A stretch of 64,000 nucleotides of DNA, from positions 744,001 to 808,000 of the forward strand of contig OZ025820.1 of the NCBI GenBank assembly GCA_964019425.1, in the 5' to 3' direction. The DNA is from Flectonema sp. DT1601. Lineage: Eukaryota > Euglenozoa > Diplonemea > Diplonemida > Diplonemidae. The translations under genes and the position numbers were made by a program. Numbering within the stretch: position 1 is the stretch's first letter; every line of letters begins with the position of its first letter. Under the pieces are notes generated by a model that saw nothing but the letters and a program-made list of their open reading frames with translations, did not search any database and was not told the DNA's origin. Of the stretch, positions 54,720 to 64,000 are shown one piece after another.

Positions 54720-55682
54720 ATGGATCCCGCACTTCTGTCTAGCAAGTATGCGAAGCTAAAATCACCAGTCACACAGTACCTTCGGGTGGTTGACCAACAA
54801 GACAGTAAAGGAGCAAGGCATAGACGGGTCATCATATTGTCACCTCAGTTCTTACTAACTGTTAATTTAAAGGGTCTTGTTAAGAGATTTATGCCTTATC
54901 AAAAAATAACAGAAATTATCGTTGCGCCACTTGATGAACGAGAAGGACCATATCAACTGTTAGTTAAAATGATAAAACCAGACCCTGATAGTTATGTTGT
55001 GTTTTCTCCTGATCCCATGAATGCAGCGACAGCCAAGGAACCAGAACTTCTAAAGTTTATGAAGCTACTTGAGCACAACAGGGATGGACTTGGTCTTAAC
55101 TTTCCTATTGTGATGAAGGAAGCAATGGATATTCAGGGTTTGGCAAAATTAAAAAAGGAAGCTGGATACGTCGATCCGCTTCAATTAAAGAAGTCTGGGA
55201 GGTTAATGAGCGAGATGCCAAATACGAGACCTGTTCCTGAGAAGGCTGCTTCACCAACTCCGGCTGCTTCACCAACTCCGACTGCTTCACCTCCATCTTC
55301 ACCCAGACCTATCCTGACACGAAATGACCCCATAGTCAACCAATCGGAAAGTAGTGAGGAAGATGCTCTTGCTGGTGGCCTTGTCATGTCTCCTTCAGAT
55401 ACACATAAATTCGCTCCTTCTTATCGTAAGAAGCGCAGGACACTCTCAATAGTAAACCCGAATGGTGAAATTGCTCCAATGGGCCAGCAAACATACGCTC
55501 GTCCTGATAACTCTTTCTGGGCATCTGAACATTTCAAGCCAACTGCTTATCGCGCTGCTCCTCTCCCTGCTCAATCACCTTCGAAACCGTCACCACTACA
55601 AACGGACTCTGATATTGATTATTGGACTCGATTCGTCGAGAGATGGGAAGCCCAAGGAATTAATCTTATAGAGCGGCTGTGA
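54720..55682 (+). CDS. Protein with a PH-like N-terminal domain (320 residues)
   Basis: Not assigned to a named family. Residues about 18-120 (YLRVVDQQ, RRVIILSPQFLLTVNLKGLVKRFMPYQKITEIIV, YQLLVKMIKPDPDSYVVFS) have the strand pattern of a PH-like domain ending in a helix (PELLKFMKLLEHNR). Similar PH-like domains are frequent in cytoskeletal and flagellar proteins of euglenozoans, which is family-level knowledge and only suggestive. Residues 170-300 are Pro/Ser-rich, with three imperfect repeats of ASPTP(A/T)(A/S), and are probably disordered. The C-terminus (DIDYWTRFVERWEAQGINLIERL) is a helix. Confidence 0.7.
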   Translation: MDPALLSSKYAKLKSPVTQYLRVVDQQDSKGARHRRVIILSPQFLLTVNLKGLVKRFMPYQKITEIIVAPLDEREGPYQLLVKMIKPDPDSYVVFSPDPMNAATAKEPELLKFMKLLEHNRDGLGLNFPIVMKEAMDIQGLAKLKKEAGYVDPLQLKKSGRLMSEMPNTRPVPEKAASPTPAASPTPTASPPSSPRPILTRNDPIVNQSESSEEDALAGGLVMSPSDTHKFAPSYRKKRRTLSIVNPNGEIAPMGQQTYARPDNSFWASEHFKPTAYRAAPLPAQSPSKPSPLQTDSDIDYWTRFVERWEAQGINLIERL

Positions 55683-56055
55683 GTGATATGCGAGGAAGTA
55701 TTCCGTTGTAGTATTCTTATTAGTATCAGTTGGTAGCTATCGGTTTGATTTACTGTTTTAGTAGTAAACAGGCTTTGTTCTCATACTGCCACATCGAAAA
55801 TACCCCTTTTATTTTTTTTATTCGAATCGACAGTATCACTTTTAATTACAACAATTATGTTTATCAATTCAAAGCTTTGTCTTTTCCTTAATGGCATTTT
55901 TTTTCTTCTTTTTTTTTTTTTTCTTTTTTTTTCTTGCATCTTAAAATCCATTGTTAACTTGTGGCTGTGTGAGTCAAGCTTTTGTCTGGTTGCGCAGCCA
56001 AAAAGCAACAATGCTGAGGGGAAAAGGTAAGAGAGAACGAAAAATAAGATAAAAG

Positions 56056-56088
<33 letters not shown>

Positions 56089-56853
56089 TTACGTTCTTTC
56101 CTTTTTTTTTCTTCCAAATTAGGTAACTTTTTCCTCCGAGTTTTTTTTTCTTCTACCCCATCATCAGACGCATTTGCCATTCGTGACTGATTTCTCTATT
56201 TTCTTCGTTTTAACAGAATCCTCTGTTCTCTCCTGTACTTGTATGTTTTTTTTTTTCCTCTTTTTTTCTTTTTTCATTCATGTCAAATATTTTTCACAAA
56301 CTGAGCTGTTTTTAAAAGTAAACCCCCGTCAGCCAAAGCTATACTATAACCATCTTAATAAGGTTGGGTCTAATTACGTTGTGTATAACCCTGTGCTGCT
56401 AAGTTTGCAATGTAGTGGACTTTATCTAAATAAGTTATCCTCCCTTGGTTTGTTTGTTGGGTAATATTAAAAGCAGCTCAAAATCCCTTTGTAGCAGCGA
56501 ATGATAAAGGAAACTCTTTTTTTTTCAAAAAAAAAAAGAAAAAAGGAAAAAAAAAAGAATAAACCTTTTTTGTTTAGCACTCTTTTTTGCGTGTTCAAGT
56601 AAGTTTTCTTTTTTTTTTTGTCCTTTTCTGTGTCTTGTACGCTGTTTTATAGCCTTTTTTTTTGATCTTCTTTGTCTTAATTCGAAAGCACGAGGACCCC
56701 GATGAAAAACCATAAACAGAACCCTTTTATTGCAGTCGTAATAAAATTATGAATTATAATCTTTTGAATGAATGAAGAACCTTTTTAAGATAAACAAAAA
56801 AAGGCATCATCTTGGATTACTAGCAATTTCAACAGAGCACACACGAAGTTAAA
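55683..56853. other. Intergenic region
   Basis: No gene; T runs at 55908-55932 and 56058-56087. ORFs at 55781-56180 (-) are Lys-rich homopolymer artefacts. A candidate acceptor CAACAG ends at 56835, 18 nt before the next ATG. Confidence 0.45.
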
Positions 56854-57717
56854 ATGGGTAAAAAGTTTGACCCAGCAGCTCTCCTTAAAAAGCAAGGATG
56901 GTCTGAAGGTGAAGGACTTGGTAAAGACCATCAGGGCATGAGAAGTTATGTTAAAGTATCAATGAAAGCAGGCAACTACGGAATCGGAGCCGACAGAAGC
57001 GTTTTCGTAGAAGAAGAACGAGCTCAATTCTCAAGCATACTAGACACTACTTTGGCAAACGTTAGAAAGGAGAACAAACGGCGTAAAAAGATGGAAAAAG
57101 CCGGATTAACCAAAGAAGAAATTGATGAAAAACACTTAAAGAAGAAGCAAAAGGAATCGGAAAAAGAAGCAGCCAAGGAACAACCAAGTTCTTCAACCGC
57201 CGGGTTTGTTGCATCAGGAAAGGTTGTAAATGGAGTACTACAGAAGGCTGAAAAAACAAAGGAAAAGAGAGCCGCCGAGTCAGACTCGGAAAGCAGTTGC
57301 AGCGACTCGTCTTCTGATGCAGGTCCGTGTAGACCGATTGAGCAAATGTCAGACGCGGAGTTATTTGCAGCTTGTGGAGGAGCGCGTATGGGTAAAAGAG
57401 GTGCATGTCATAATAATAAAAAAATAGAACGCATCAGACAACATGAAGCTGATGTTGGAGCAAAACTTGTTGCAAAAGCCCGTGCACGTTGGCAACTTCA
57501 GCGCGGCTCTCGCTCACCACACCGCTCTCCTGTCTCTGCTCCGTTGCGCAGCCCGGCGCTTCCAAAACGTTCAACTCCTGTTCTCAAAGCAAAAAAATCT
57601 CCAGCGAAGGCAGCATCTCCAATCAAGAAGGTAAAGAAGGAGAAGAAGGAAAAGAAAAAGAAGTCCGAAAAGAAAGAGAAGAAGGCGAAGAAAGACAAAC
57701 GTCTAAAGACTGAATAG
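56854..57717 (+). CDS. GPATCH4: G-patch protein, GPATCH4 homologue
   Basis: Predicted 287-residue nuclear/nucleolar protein. The G-patch at residues 9-46 has LLKKQGWSEGEGLGKDHQGM and then VKVSMKAGNYGIGA. A FSSILDTTLANV segment follows at about 60-71, where GPATCH4 has its conserved post-patch helix. A second GPATCH4 signature lies at about 168-205: ELFAACGGARMGKRGACHNNKKIERIRQHE corresponds to the 'CGGRTAHKxARxG...RLxxxE' block of the family. The tail is Lys-rich (KKEKKEKKKKSEKKEKK), as expected for a nucleolar factor. G-patch proteins activate DEAH helicases; GPATCH4 works with DHX15 on rRNA and snRNA 2'-O-methylation (family knowledge). That is notable next to an array of C/D guide-like RNAs. 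Confidence 0.82.
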   Translation: MGKKFDPAALLKKQGWSEGEGLGKDHQGMRSYVKVSMKAGNYGIGADRSVFVEEERAQFSSILDTTLANVRKENKRRKKMEKAGLTKEEIDEKHLKKKQKESEKEAAKEQPSSSTAGFVASGKVVNGVLQKAEKTKEKRAAESDSESSCSDSSSDAGPCRPIEQMSDAELFAACGGARMGKRGACHNNKKIERIRQHEADVGAKLVAKARARWQLQRGSRSPHRSPVSAPLRSPALPKRSTPVLKAKKSPAKAASPIKKVKKEKKEKKKKSEKKEKKAKKDKRLKTE

Positions 57718-57918
57718 TCATATCTATCCTATCATATGCCTCTCTGATTAGTTCCACAATTACGTTATCAATTTGTGTTATGAGTTCTTAGCTGAAGTCT
57801 GGTTCTACTCTCCAAGTAAATTATTTATTACTAACACAGGTAGCATATGAGATGATGGGTTTTAGTTTAGTAAGTTGGGAATCAATTAAAAATTATTTTC
57901 ACTACTTCAGGGTCCACA
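57718..57918. promoter_or_regulatory. Short spacer with putative trans-splice acceptor
   Basis: ATTATTTTCACTACTTCAG ends at 57910, 8 nt before the ATG at 57919. Confidence 0.55.
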
Positions 57919-59139
57919 ATGGACAGTCCAGAACTCAGCATTTATGAAGTAGGTAATAGAGATGTTGCACCGATTAGTAGGAGAGACTTGTTTACACTTC
58001 ACAGAGAAGTTCGCTCCTTGCGACTACAGTGTGACGAGGAGTCTAAAATCGCCGAAGGTGTGTTCGTGGCGTTCGAAGATTACTTTGCGGAGACCGCTGG
58101 AAAAATTATCGAACGAGTCAGTGCGGAAACGAAAAAATCAGTTTTGAGGGGAAGACAGCCATCACCACCCCCACCAAGATGCACATTAAATGGACTACGA
58201 CATAGGAAATCAGAAAAATTATGGGCGTCTACATTAAATAGAAGTTCACAAGCTGATACTTCGTTAAACTCACAGGTAGATCCCCTTCGAAGTAGTACCG
58301 TTACTGTAGTCGGTATCGTTAATTGTAGTTCACCAATAGCGAAGTTGGTACCACCTGCTGGATGTGTACAAATAGAACGTGGGCGTGAGATACGAGAATT
58401 TCAACTCGACCATGCGATACCACTCGATCAATCATACGATCATGAAATGGCAATGCTGAGACAGAAGTTACAACAAAACAACGATCTCTGCATCACAACA
58501 GCATCTGATTGCGTTCCTAAAGGACAGCAATATGGAATTGGAATCTTATCGAAGTTAGTATCACTTTTAGTAAGCACTCGAACACTAACTCTACGAGCCT
58601 TCATTACAGATGGTGATCGATATATTGATATTGTAGAGGGAGGTTCTAAGCTTCGTAATCGACCTGTCTGTTGGAAACATTTTGATCTTAAGAAAAGCAG
58701 CAGATCTCTTGACGGTATAACTCAGGTACCTCTACAGGATGTCTGTAGTGCAAGTCAAAGAATTAATCTACTAAGTGGTGTAAGACAAAAACAGAATTCA
58801 GGAATAATGGTTGTTCTACTACAGACCTCAAGTATGTTAATATCTCTTATTGATCTGAACTGTCAGTCTGATTCTGGTGGACGTAATTCACAACAACGTC
58901 AGTCATACCAATCAGTGTTTGATATTCTCACAGCAATTCGAGCGGGATCCGATCACTTACCAACACGCAATAGTAAATTAACAGCTCAGTTGTCAGATAT
59001 TTCATTCGCTCAGAGTACACAACATCTTCTTTTACTTGGTATTTGTTATCTACCTGATTGTCCAACATCAGAGTCACACGCCGTTAGAATCCTTCATCTT
59101 GGATCTCGAGTGTGTAAAAATCAATACTTACTAAAGTAA
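57919..59139 (+). CDS. Degenerate kinesin-like protein (406 residues)
   Basis: The C-terminal 270 residues follow the kinesin motor pattern. REFQLDHAIPLDQSYDHE (158-175) sits where kinesins have 'F.FD.VF...Q..V'. SMLISLIDLNCQSD (305-318) replaces the switch II strand 'LVDLAGSE'. HLPTRNSKLTAQLSD (346-360) matches the hallmark 'PYRNSKLTrLLqD', and the last strand LLLGICYLPDCPTSES with VRILHLGSRV matches 'mi..isP...n..ET..tL.fA.rv'. The P-loop GQTGSGKT is absent (ITTASDCVPKGQQYG aligns there) and switch I NxxSSRSH is lost, so ATPase activity is unlikely. Motor at the C-terminus recalls kinesin-14 and its nucleotide-free partners such as Vik1. Residues 1-75 look like a coiled coil. Confidence 0.6.
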   Translation: MDSPELSIYEVGNRDVAPISRRDLFTLHREVRSLRLQCDEESKIAEGVFVAFEDYFAETAGKIIERVSAETKKSVLRGRQPSPPPPRCTLNGLRHRKSEKLWASTLNRSSQADTSLNSQVDPLRSSTVTVVGIVNCSSPIAKLVPPAGCVQIERGREIREFQLDHAIPLDQSYDHEMAMLRQKLQQNNDLCITTASDCVPKGQQYGIGILSKLVSLLVSTRTLTLRAFITDGDRYIDIVEGGSKLRNRPVCWKHFDLKKSSRSLDGITQVPLQDVCSASQRINLLSGVRQKQNSGIMVVLLQTSSMLISLIDLNCQSDSGGRNSQQRQSYQSVFDILTAIRAGSDHLPTRNSKLTAQLSDISFAQSTQHLLLLGICYLPDCPTSESHAVRILHLGSRVCKNQYLLK

Positions 59140-59439
59140 CTCTTCTTCATCTTGTTCGTCTTTGTCTTATGAATTTCTTTAATCCTTAGATATACGTTAT
59201 TCGTTATTTTTTTTTTTTTTTTTTTTAATTTGATATAAAATATCTATTGCCGTTGATCATTGTTCTCCTCTTTTTTTTTTTTTTTAAAGAAACAGGTTTT
59301 GTATCAATATGATGGACCACCGATGAAACAGATAAAAATAAACAAAAAAAATACTGTTAGAATGGTTATTATTTTTATATTTTGACTTTTTTTTTTTCAG
59401 TAAAAAATAAAAAAAATAAATTGATATGTCAACTTCACG
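59140..59439. promoter_or_regulatory. Spacer with putative trans-splice acceptor and overlapping uORF
   Basis: The T-rich tract ends in TTTTTTTTTCAG at 59400, 39 nt before the main ATG. An upstream ATG at 59426 opens an eight-codon ORF that ends at a TAG (59450-59452), overlapping the main start in another frame; it could reduce translation. Confidence 0.6.
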
Positions 59440-62400
59440 ATGCAATACTTAGAGTTGGAACTGATAAGAGCTTGGGATTTGGTTGCGGCAGAAAGTTTTG
59501 CAAAGTCTGATCCTTACGTTGTAATATCTGGTGGAGGTAGGGTTCCTAGTGACTACACATTATCAAGCACTTGGAAAACAAAAACAAAAGAACCGATATG
59601 GAACGAACATTTCACCCTTCCCCTAATCGGAAAATCAACCAAAGACGCAAAAATCACTCTTACTATTAAAAACCATGATGTTAAAAACGATGACTTCATG
59701 GGCTACACTGAGGTATCCCTCACTACGAAAGAACTTTCAAGCATAGTAACAGAGGCGAGATACTTCACGGTTCCGTTAACATCTCGTAAGGGTAAAGAAA
59801 AAGATAAAAAATTATTTTTAGAAAATAAAAAAAATCTTGGAACAATTCACCTTTCCCTCAGAATGCATCGACGATCATATAAACTAAATGAAGATCACGT
59901 GATGTCTTCATTTGTAGTAACTATTTTAAAAAATGATAATTTAAAACCCGGGAGTGAACCCTACTGTGAGCTTCAGATTCCAGGTTCTAAGCAGGCAATT
60001 GATGAACCTTATCAGACAAAAACACTAAAGCCTGTTAAAAAGAAATCGGTATTACCGCCTGAGTGGCTTGATCGGTTCAGATTTTTTCCAACTGATCAAG
60101 AAAAATATATTCTTGTGACGACTGTATTCAATGAGGGTAAGAAACCCAAAGCTTTTATGGGATACGCTGAGTTTTTATTAACAGCTGAGGCGTTGGCTTC
60201 TTCTATTGTGTTTCCTATAAAGAAAATGGTCAAGATGGTTCCTCGACCTGGAAATGATGCCGATCAAAAGATTCTTAAAAAGCATAAACAAGGTTTTGGA
60301 GGACTCTACGTCGAAATACGAGCCTCAACTGAAACAATAGACATGTACGACTCAAGACAAGAAGAGATAGAAAGATTAATATCTGAATCAAAATTGAATG
60401 TAAATATTGATGAAGAAAGACTTGACACATCAGATGGAGAGTTCTACAACAAACAAAGTTTTATTGACCTCTACAAAAGAACACTTGAATGGGACAGTGC
60501 TTTAGTTAAAGGAACACCAGAAGCAACTTACTTAGCGAATCAAATTAAATCAAAACATAAACAGCAAGGGGGAGAACAAGTCACAGTGACTAAGGAAGTA
60601 ATTAAAGAAATATCAACTCCAACCGTTGTTGTTAAATCTGTACCACAACAAGAAGTAGTAAATCAGATTGTAGAAGTTCATAAGACAGAACAATCTAAAC
60701 CAGAAGTTGTAATAAGGAACATCAACCAGTCTACTCCTGTGGAAGTAGAAGTGGAAGTTCCGACACCAGCTCCTTTGAAAGTTGAAATCCCCGCACCAGA
60801 TCCTGTGAAGGTTGAAATTGAGATCAAAAAAGAATCGTCTCCGTCACCTGAAGTAGTCGACAGTGTTAAGTTACAACGCGGTGAGTCGTTGATGAGTAAT
60901 TCTACCTCCGCATCTTCTGTTTGTATATTAAACTCATCAATAAGCTCTGTCATAAGTGATGGAGATGAAACAATTGAAAAACCTTCAAAGTCTCCAACCA
61001 TCCCTCCAAAATTTTCCGAAACCCCAAAATTACATCCCAAGGAACATCCTCAACACAGTGAAAGCCCTCCACTGAATACTATCAACTACCCTTCACCTTA
61101 TTATATGCCTCATGGGTATCCTACTGGGTTTATGGGAGGTTATTCATACCCTCCGTTGAGTCCTTTTCCTTTAATGTCACCAGCCTCCCCGAACCTGAGC
61201 GAGGCTGGTGGTGTTAAACAAATCAATCAACCATCAGGTGAGTCTGAAGTAAAGAAGGAGGTGCCTAAATATAAACCTCTGAGACCACAAGCTGAGTTGA
61301 GTAGATTTGATGAAGCTTCCGCAGCGCCAGCTGTGTCTCCGAGCACTGCTCTGCTTCGACCTGAGGCGGACTTTTCAAGTTCCACACTCAGATCTCATAT
61401 GAACAAGTCTCCGTCGAATACGATGTCGTTAAGACCTGAAGCTGAGTTATCAAATTCACGGCCTTTGCTCAGTGGGTTTCAGAATCCAACTCAGGATAGT
61501 TCAATTATAGCATCTCGCACACCATCAGCAACAGTGTTGTCAACTGCTACTACTCCACTTAGACCTCATGCAGATCTTAGTAGTTTCAATAGCTCAAGTC
61601 ATAGTAGTGTCAGTACACTTCTTCGTCCTCAGGCTGAGCCAAGTAAAATCAGTCTCGATTCCTCTTCGATCTCTCCCAGAATTTCAAATTTGCAGCCTGG
61701 CCTTAGATCTTCACTAAATCAGGAAACAGAGTTAGGCAGGTCTACAGAAACAATGAGCTCGTTTGGTGGAACGACAAAATCACTCCAGTCGGATGCACGT
61801 CGCAGTGGTAACTTTTCAATACCCGATTTGATTAGTCTGCCTACAGATCAAAGTATTAGATCTCCCCTGAGACCAGACGCGGAATTTAGTCGTTCTTCTG
61901 CTGTTGAGTCACCTGGAGACCAACCGTCTCCTGCAACAAAAAGACCTCCTCCCTTGAGTGGTTTCCAAAACTCTAATCTTAGATTCGTGAGGGGAGAGCA
62001 GGATTTAGCCAGCCCTGCAACACTAGCTGACAGCAGTCATTCTTCTTCAGTAGCAAGTCCTGTACAGTTGCAGGCACACATCCTGCAGCTTGGTTTACAA
62101 GTAGTGGCGGCAAATGCGAAGACTCCCCAAAGGAGGAATTCTAAACACAAACATGTAGTTGGGAGACATAATAACATCACTAACTCATCCTTAACGGTCA
62201 ACTCAATTCAGCAAACGGTTCCAAAAACCAGCGATGATCCCGGAGCGATTAAGAAAGTATTTAATGCTCTCGACACGATACTCACACGTGTTGCGAAGTC
62301 AAAGGAACCGTCGTCTAAGAATAAGCAAGTTGAAACATTACGATCTGCATTCTCAACAGGAACATCACAAAGAGTGAGAAGGATTAATAAAGAAGAAGAT

Positions 62401-62775
62401 ACCAACAACACTCGTTTTGCTTTTGGTAGTCGAAAACCTGCTGAAGCTAATCAAATGCTCTCTCAAAGACGCGCCTCAACTGGTGATGTCCTTCGTCTTG
62501 GAACTACTAATTTAGTGGCGCTTACATCCCGACAGAAAAACCAGCAATCAAAAAGTGTTCAAAGGAGTTTCTTGAAACCAACAGTACGCAGTCCTACACA
62601 TAGCAACCAAGGAAGCCGTCAAAGTACGGTTGATAACGTGCCGAAAGGAATCGGACAACGAAAGATATCAAAAGCTAAATTAACGACAACTGAGAGTTCG
62701 ATCATTCAAAGAAGACAATCTGCTCCAAATGTAAATCGAAAACTTTCTTTTCTCGTAAATAATAAGCTAACTCGC

Positions 62776-62807
<32 letters not shown>

Positions 62808-62931
62808 CGAACAACTAAAGAGGCGAATGTCTAGTACTGCAGCACAGCCAAGATTATCAAAAGACACGCTTCATGGGATGTTGTCAAAAGTAAAAAAGGA
62901 AAAAGCTCAACAAATGACTAGAAAGAGTTAA
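59440..62931 (+). CDS. C2-domain protein with repeated LRPxA motifs (1,163 residues)
   Basis: Residues 1-105 form a C2 domain (LELELIRAWDLVAAESFAKS DPYV, then TKEPIWNEHFTLPL and DDFMGYTEVSL). Asp residues at the calcium-loop positions are partly kept (SDPYV, NHDVKNDDF), so calcium or phospholipid binding is plausible. A second divergent C2-like unit lies at about 145-270 (VVTILKNDNLKPGSEPYCEL, FMGYAEFLL). The rest is long, Ser/Pro-rich and presumably disordered, with six copies of LRP(Q/E/H/D)A(E/D)(L/F/P)S and two of LSGFQN. An 11-residue Asn run, encoded by pure AAC repeats (62776-62808), sits near the basic C-terminus. Likely a membrane- or cytoskeleton-linked scaffold; family not identified beyond C2. 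Confidence 0.8.
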
Positions 62932-64000
62932 CGATGTGGGTATCTCTACATCAAAACTACCGTCTGGTATGAATTACTGTCTATTTCTATTAATAAATGG
63001 TATCAAACATACAAACAAACAAATATACAGACAGACGATGATATCTAAGTAATTAGTATCCACAGTGTTGGATTTCACGCTCTCCATCATTTATTGGAAG
63101 ATTGATTTTTTAAACAGTATAAAACTATATTATTAGGGGATCATTTCCCTTTGTCTTTTTTTTTTTTTTTTTTTTTTTTTTTCCTATTCAACTGTTTTTG
63201 ATGTTTTGGTTTTGTTTTTACTGTGGTTAGTTTTTATTTCGTTCGAATATTTCTTTCTTCTCTTTTATTGCATTTAACGGCTAACAAAAAAAAAAAAAAA
63301 ACGTTGGCAACGACACGTGAACCTCTTTTAGCTTTATCAGTCTAAGTCAAGTTCACGGGGTTTCGTTTACAAACAAAACATCAACAAAAAGTGCTATATT
63401 AAGCCAATTATTTTTTTTTTCTATTTTGTCGGTCATAGTCAGTGGTAGGTACCTATAAGACACTCAATTCTTGTATTACCCATGGCGATTACCTTCGGAG
63501 TCAATTAACATCGAGTGCTCAGCTCCTTTGTTTTGATGTTAAGGTGTTAAAGCTTCAGTGCTAGCCGTGTATCAACTTTTGAGTATGGAAGTGTTTTTAT
63601 GCTTCCGTTGACTTGAGATTTCTCGTCGTTGAAGTTTTTTTTTTTTTGGAATTTTTTTTTTTTTTTTTGAGTAAAAATTTTTACTACTGAAGACCAAAGA
63701 GGGACAGGTAGTATTCGATTAAAGGCTTGAACCTACTGTATTCCACAGTGTCTTATAGTATGGAACAGCAGAACAATCGTGTTTTTATAACTTTTTTTTT
63801 ATATTTTTGATTTTTTTTTTTGATTCACTTTTTCTTTTTTTATAATAAACTCATATTCCAACTGAAAAAGCTAATCCAAGCTAACTAAAGGCCTGGTTCT
63901 GTTATTTTGTTTTTTTTTCTCTTGAGACAAGTAGTCCTTGATGAGAAATGGTAAGGGGTTCTATTCGTGTATTGCGGAAGTTTGATTAAGAATTCTTAGT
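62932..64000. other. Non-coding right end
   Basis: No gene. T runs at 63157-63182, 63635-63669 and 63790-63820. Right-end bases 63973-63999 resemble 310-337 near the left end, and GCCTGGTTCTG at about 63891 also occurs near 53401. These are probably pieces of dispersed repeats. Confidence 0.45.

Noticed and set aside
1-64000. tRNA genes, transposase or reverse-transcriptase ORFs, viral remnants
   Set aside because: No tRNA-like T-loop with matching acceptor arms and no DDE, RT, integrase or capsid motifs were seen on either strand; a tRNAscan or profile search would be more sensitive.

Overview
The window is nuclear DNA of a microbial eukaryote. It is A+T-rich and full of A and T homopolymers between genes. 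Every convincing gene (15) lies on the + strand. Most start codons follow a pyrimidine tract ending in AG by 8 to 40 nt, as expected for spliced-leader trans-splicing in polycistronic units. Three genes also carry ordinary GT-AG cis-introns (ten in total; the nine short ones are 65-102 nt). Together with a major vault protein, a G-patch protein of the GPATCH4 type and tandemly reiterated snoRNA-like genes, this points to Euglenozoa (a diplonemid, euglenid or intron-bearing kinetoplastid relative). That assignment is inference; no spliced-leader RNA or rRNA gene lies in the window.

Layout: a UPF1/IGHMBP2-type helicase (1.7-3.6 kb), a DEVD-box RNA helicase (3.7-5.4 kb) and a cold-shock/RRM-like/RS protein (5.6-6.7 kb) form an RNA-handling start. 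One giant six-exon gene (7880-32258, about 6,239 residues) follows. It is an RNF213-like AAA+ protein with SPRY-like and PDZ domains but no visible RING. Then come a 79-residue ORF (33.1 kb), a 371-residue protein with one intron (33.7-34.9 kb), an alpha/beta hydrolase (35.8-36.8 kb), a short-chain dehydrogenase (37.4-38.4 kb), a five-exon membrane protein (39.9-41.8 kb), a 127-residue protein (43.7 kb), a major-vault-protein family member with an MGC N-terminus (44.2-46.5 kb) and a 189-residue protein (47.1 kb). A gene-poor stretch of about 7 kb (47.7-54.7 kb) holds duplicated hairpin-bearing repeats. The last part has a PH-like protein (54.7 kb), a GPATCH4 homologue (56.9 kb), a degenerate kinesin-like protein (57.9 kb) and a C2-domain protein with six LRPxA-type repeats (59.4-62.9 kb).

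The most striking object is the second intron of the giant gene (19111-24465, 5,355 nt). It separates Walker A from Walker B of the last AAA module and is almost entirely a tandem array of box C/D snoRNA-like genes. There are 25 copies of family A (84-85 nt), 11 copies of family B (68 nt) and 12 copies of a hairpin element C that could be a single-hairpin H/ACA RNA. Units are A-B (255 nt) or A-C (163/164 nt) in irregular order. An internal stem in family A covaries (A-U, G-C, G.U, never A.C). The guide-like segments match, from memory, conserved LSU and SSU rRNA sequences. This looks like an intron-hosted, amplified rRNA-modification guide cluster whose host is a giant AAA+ ATPase.

No transposon ORF, viral remnant, tRNA or CRISPR array was seen.
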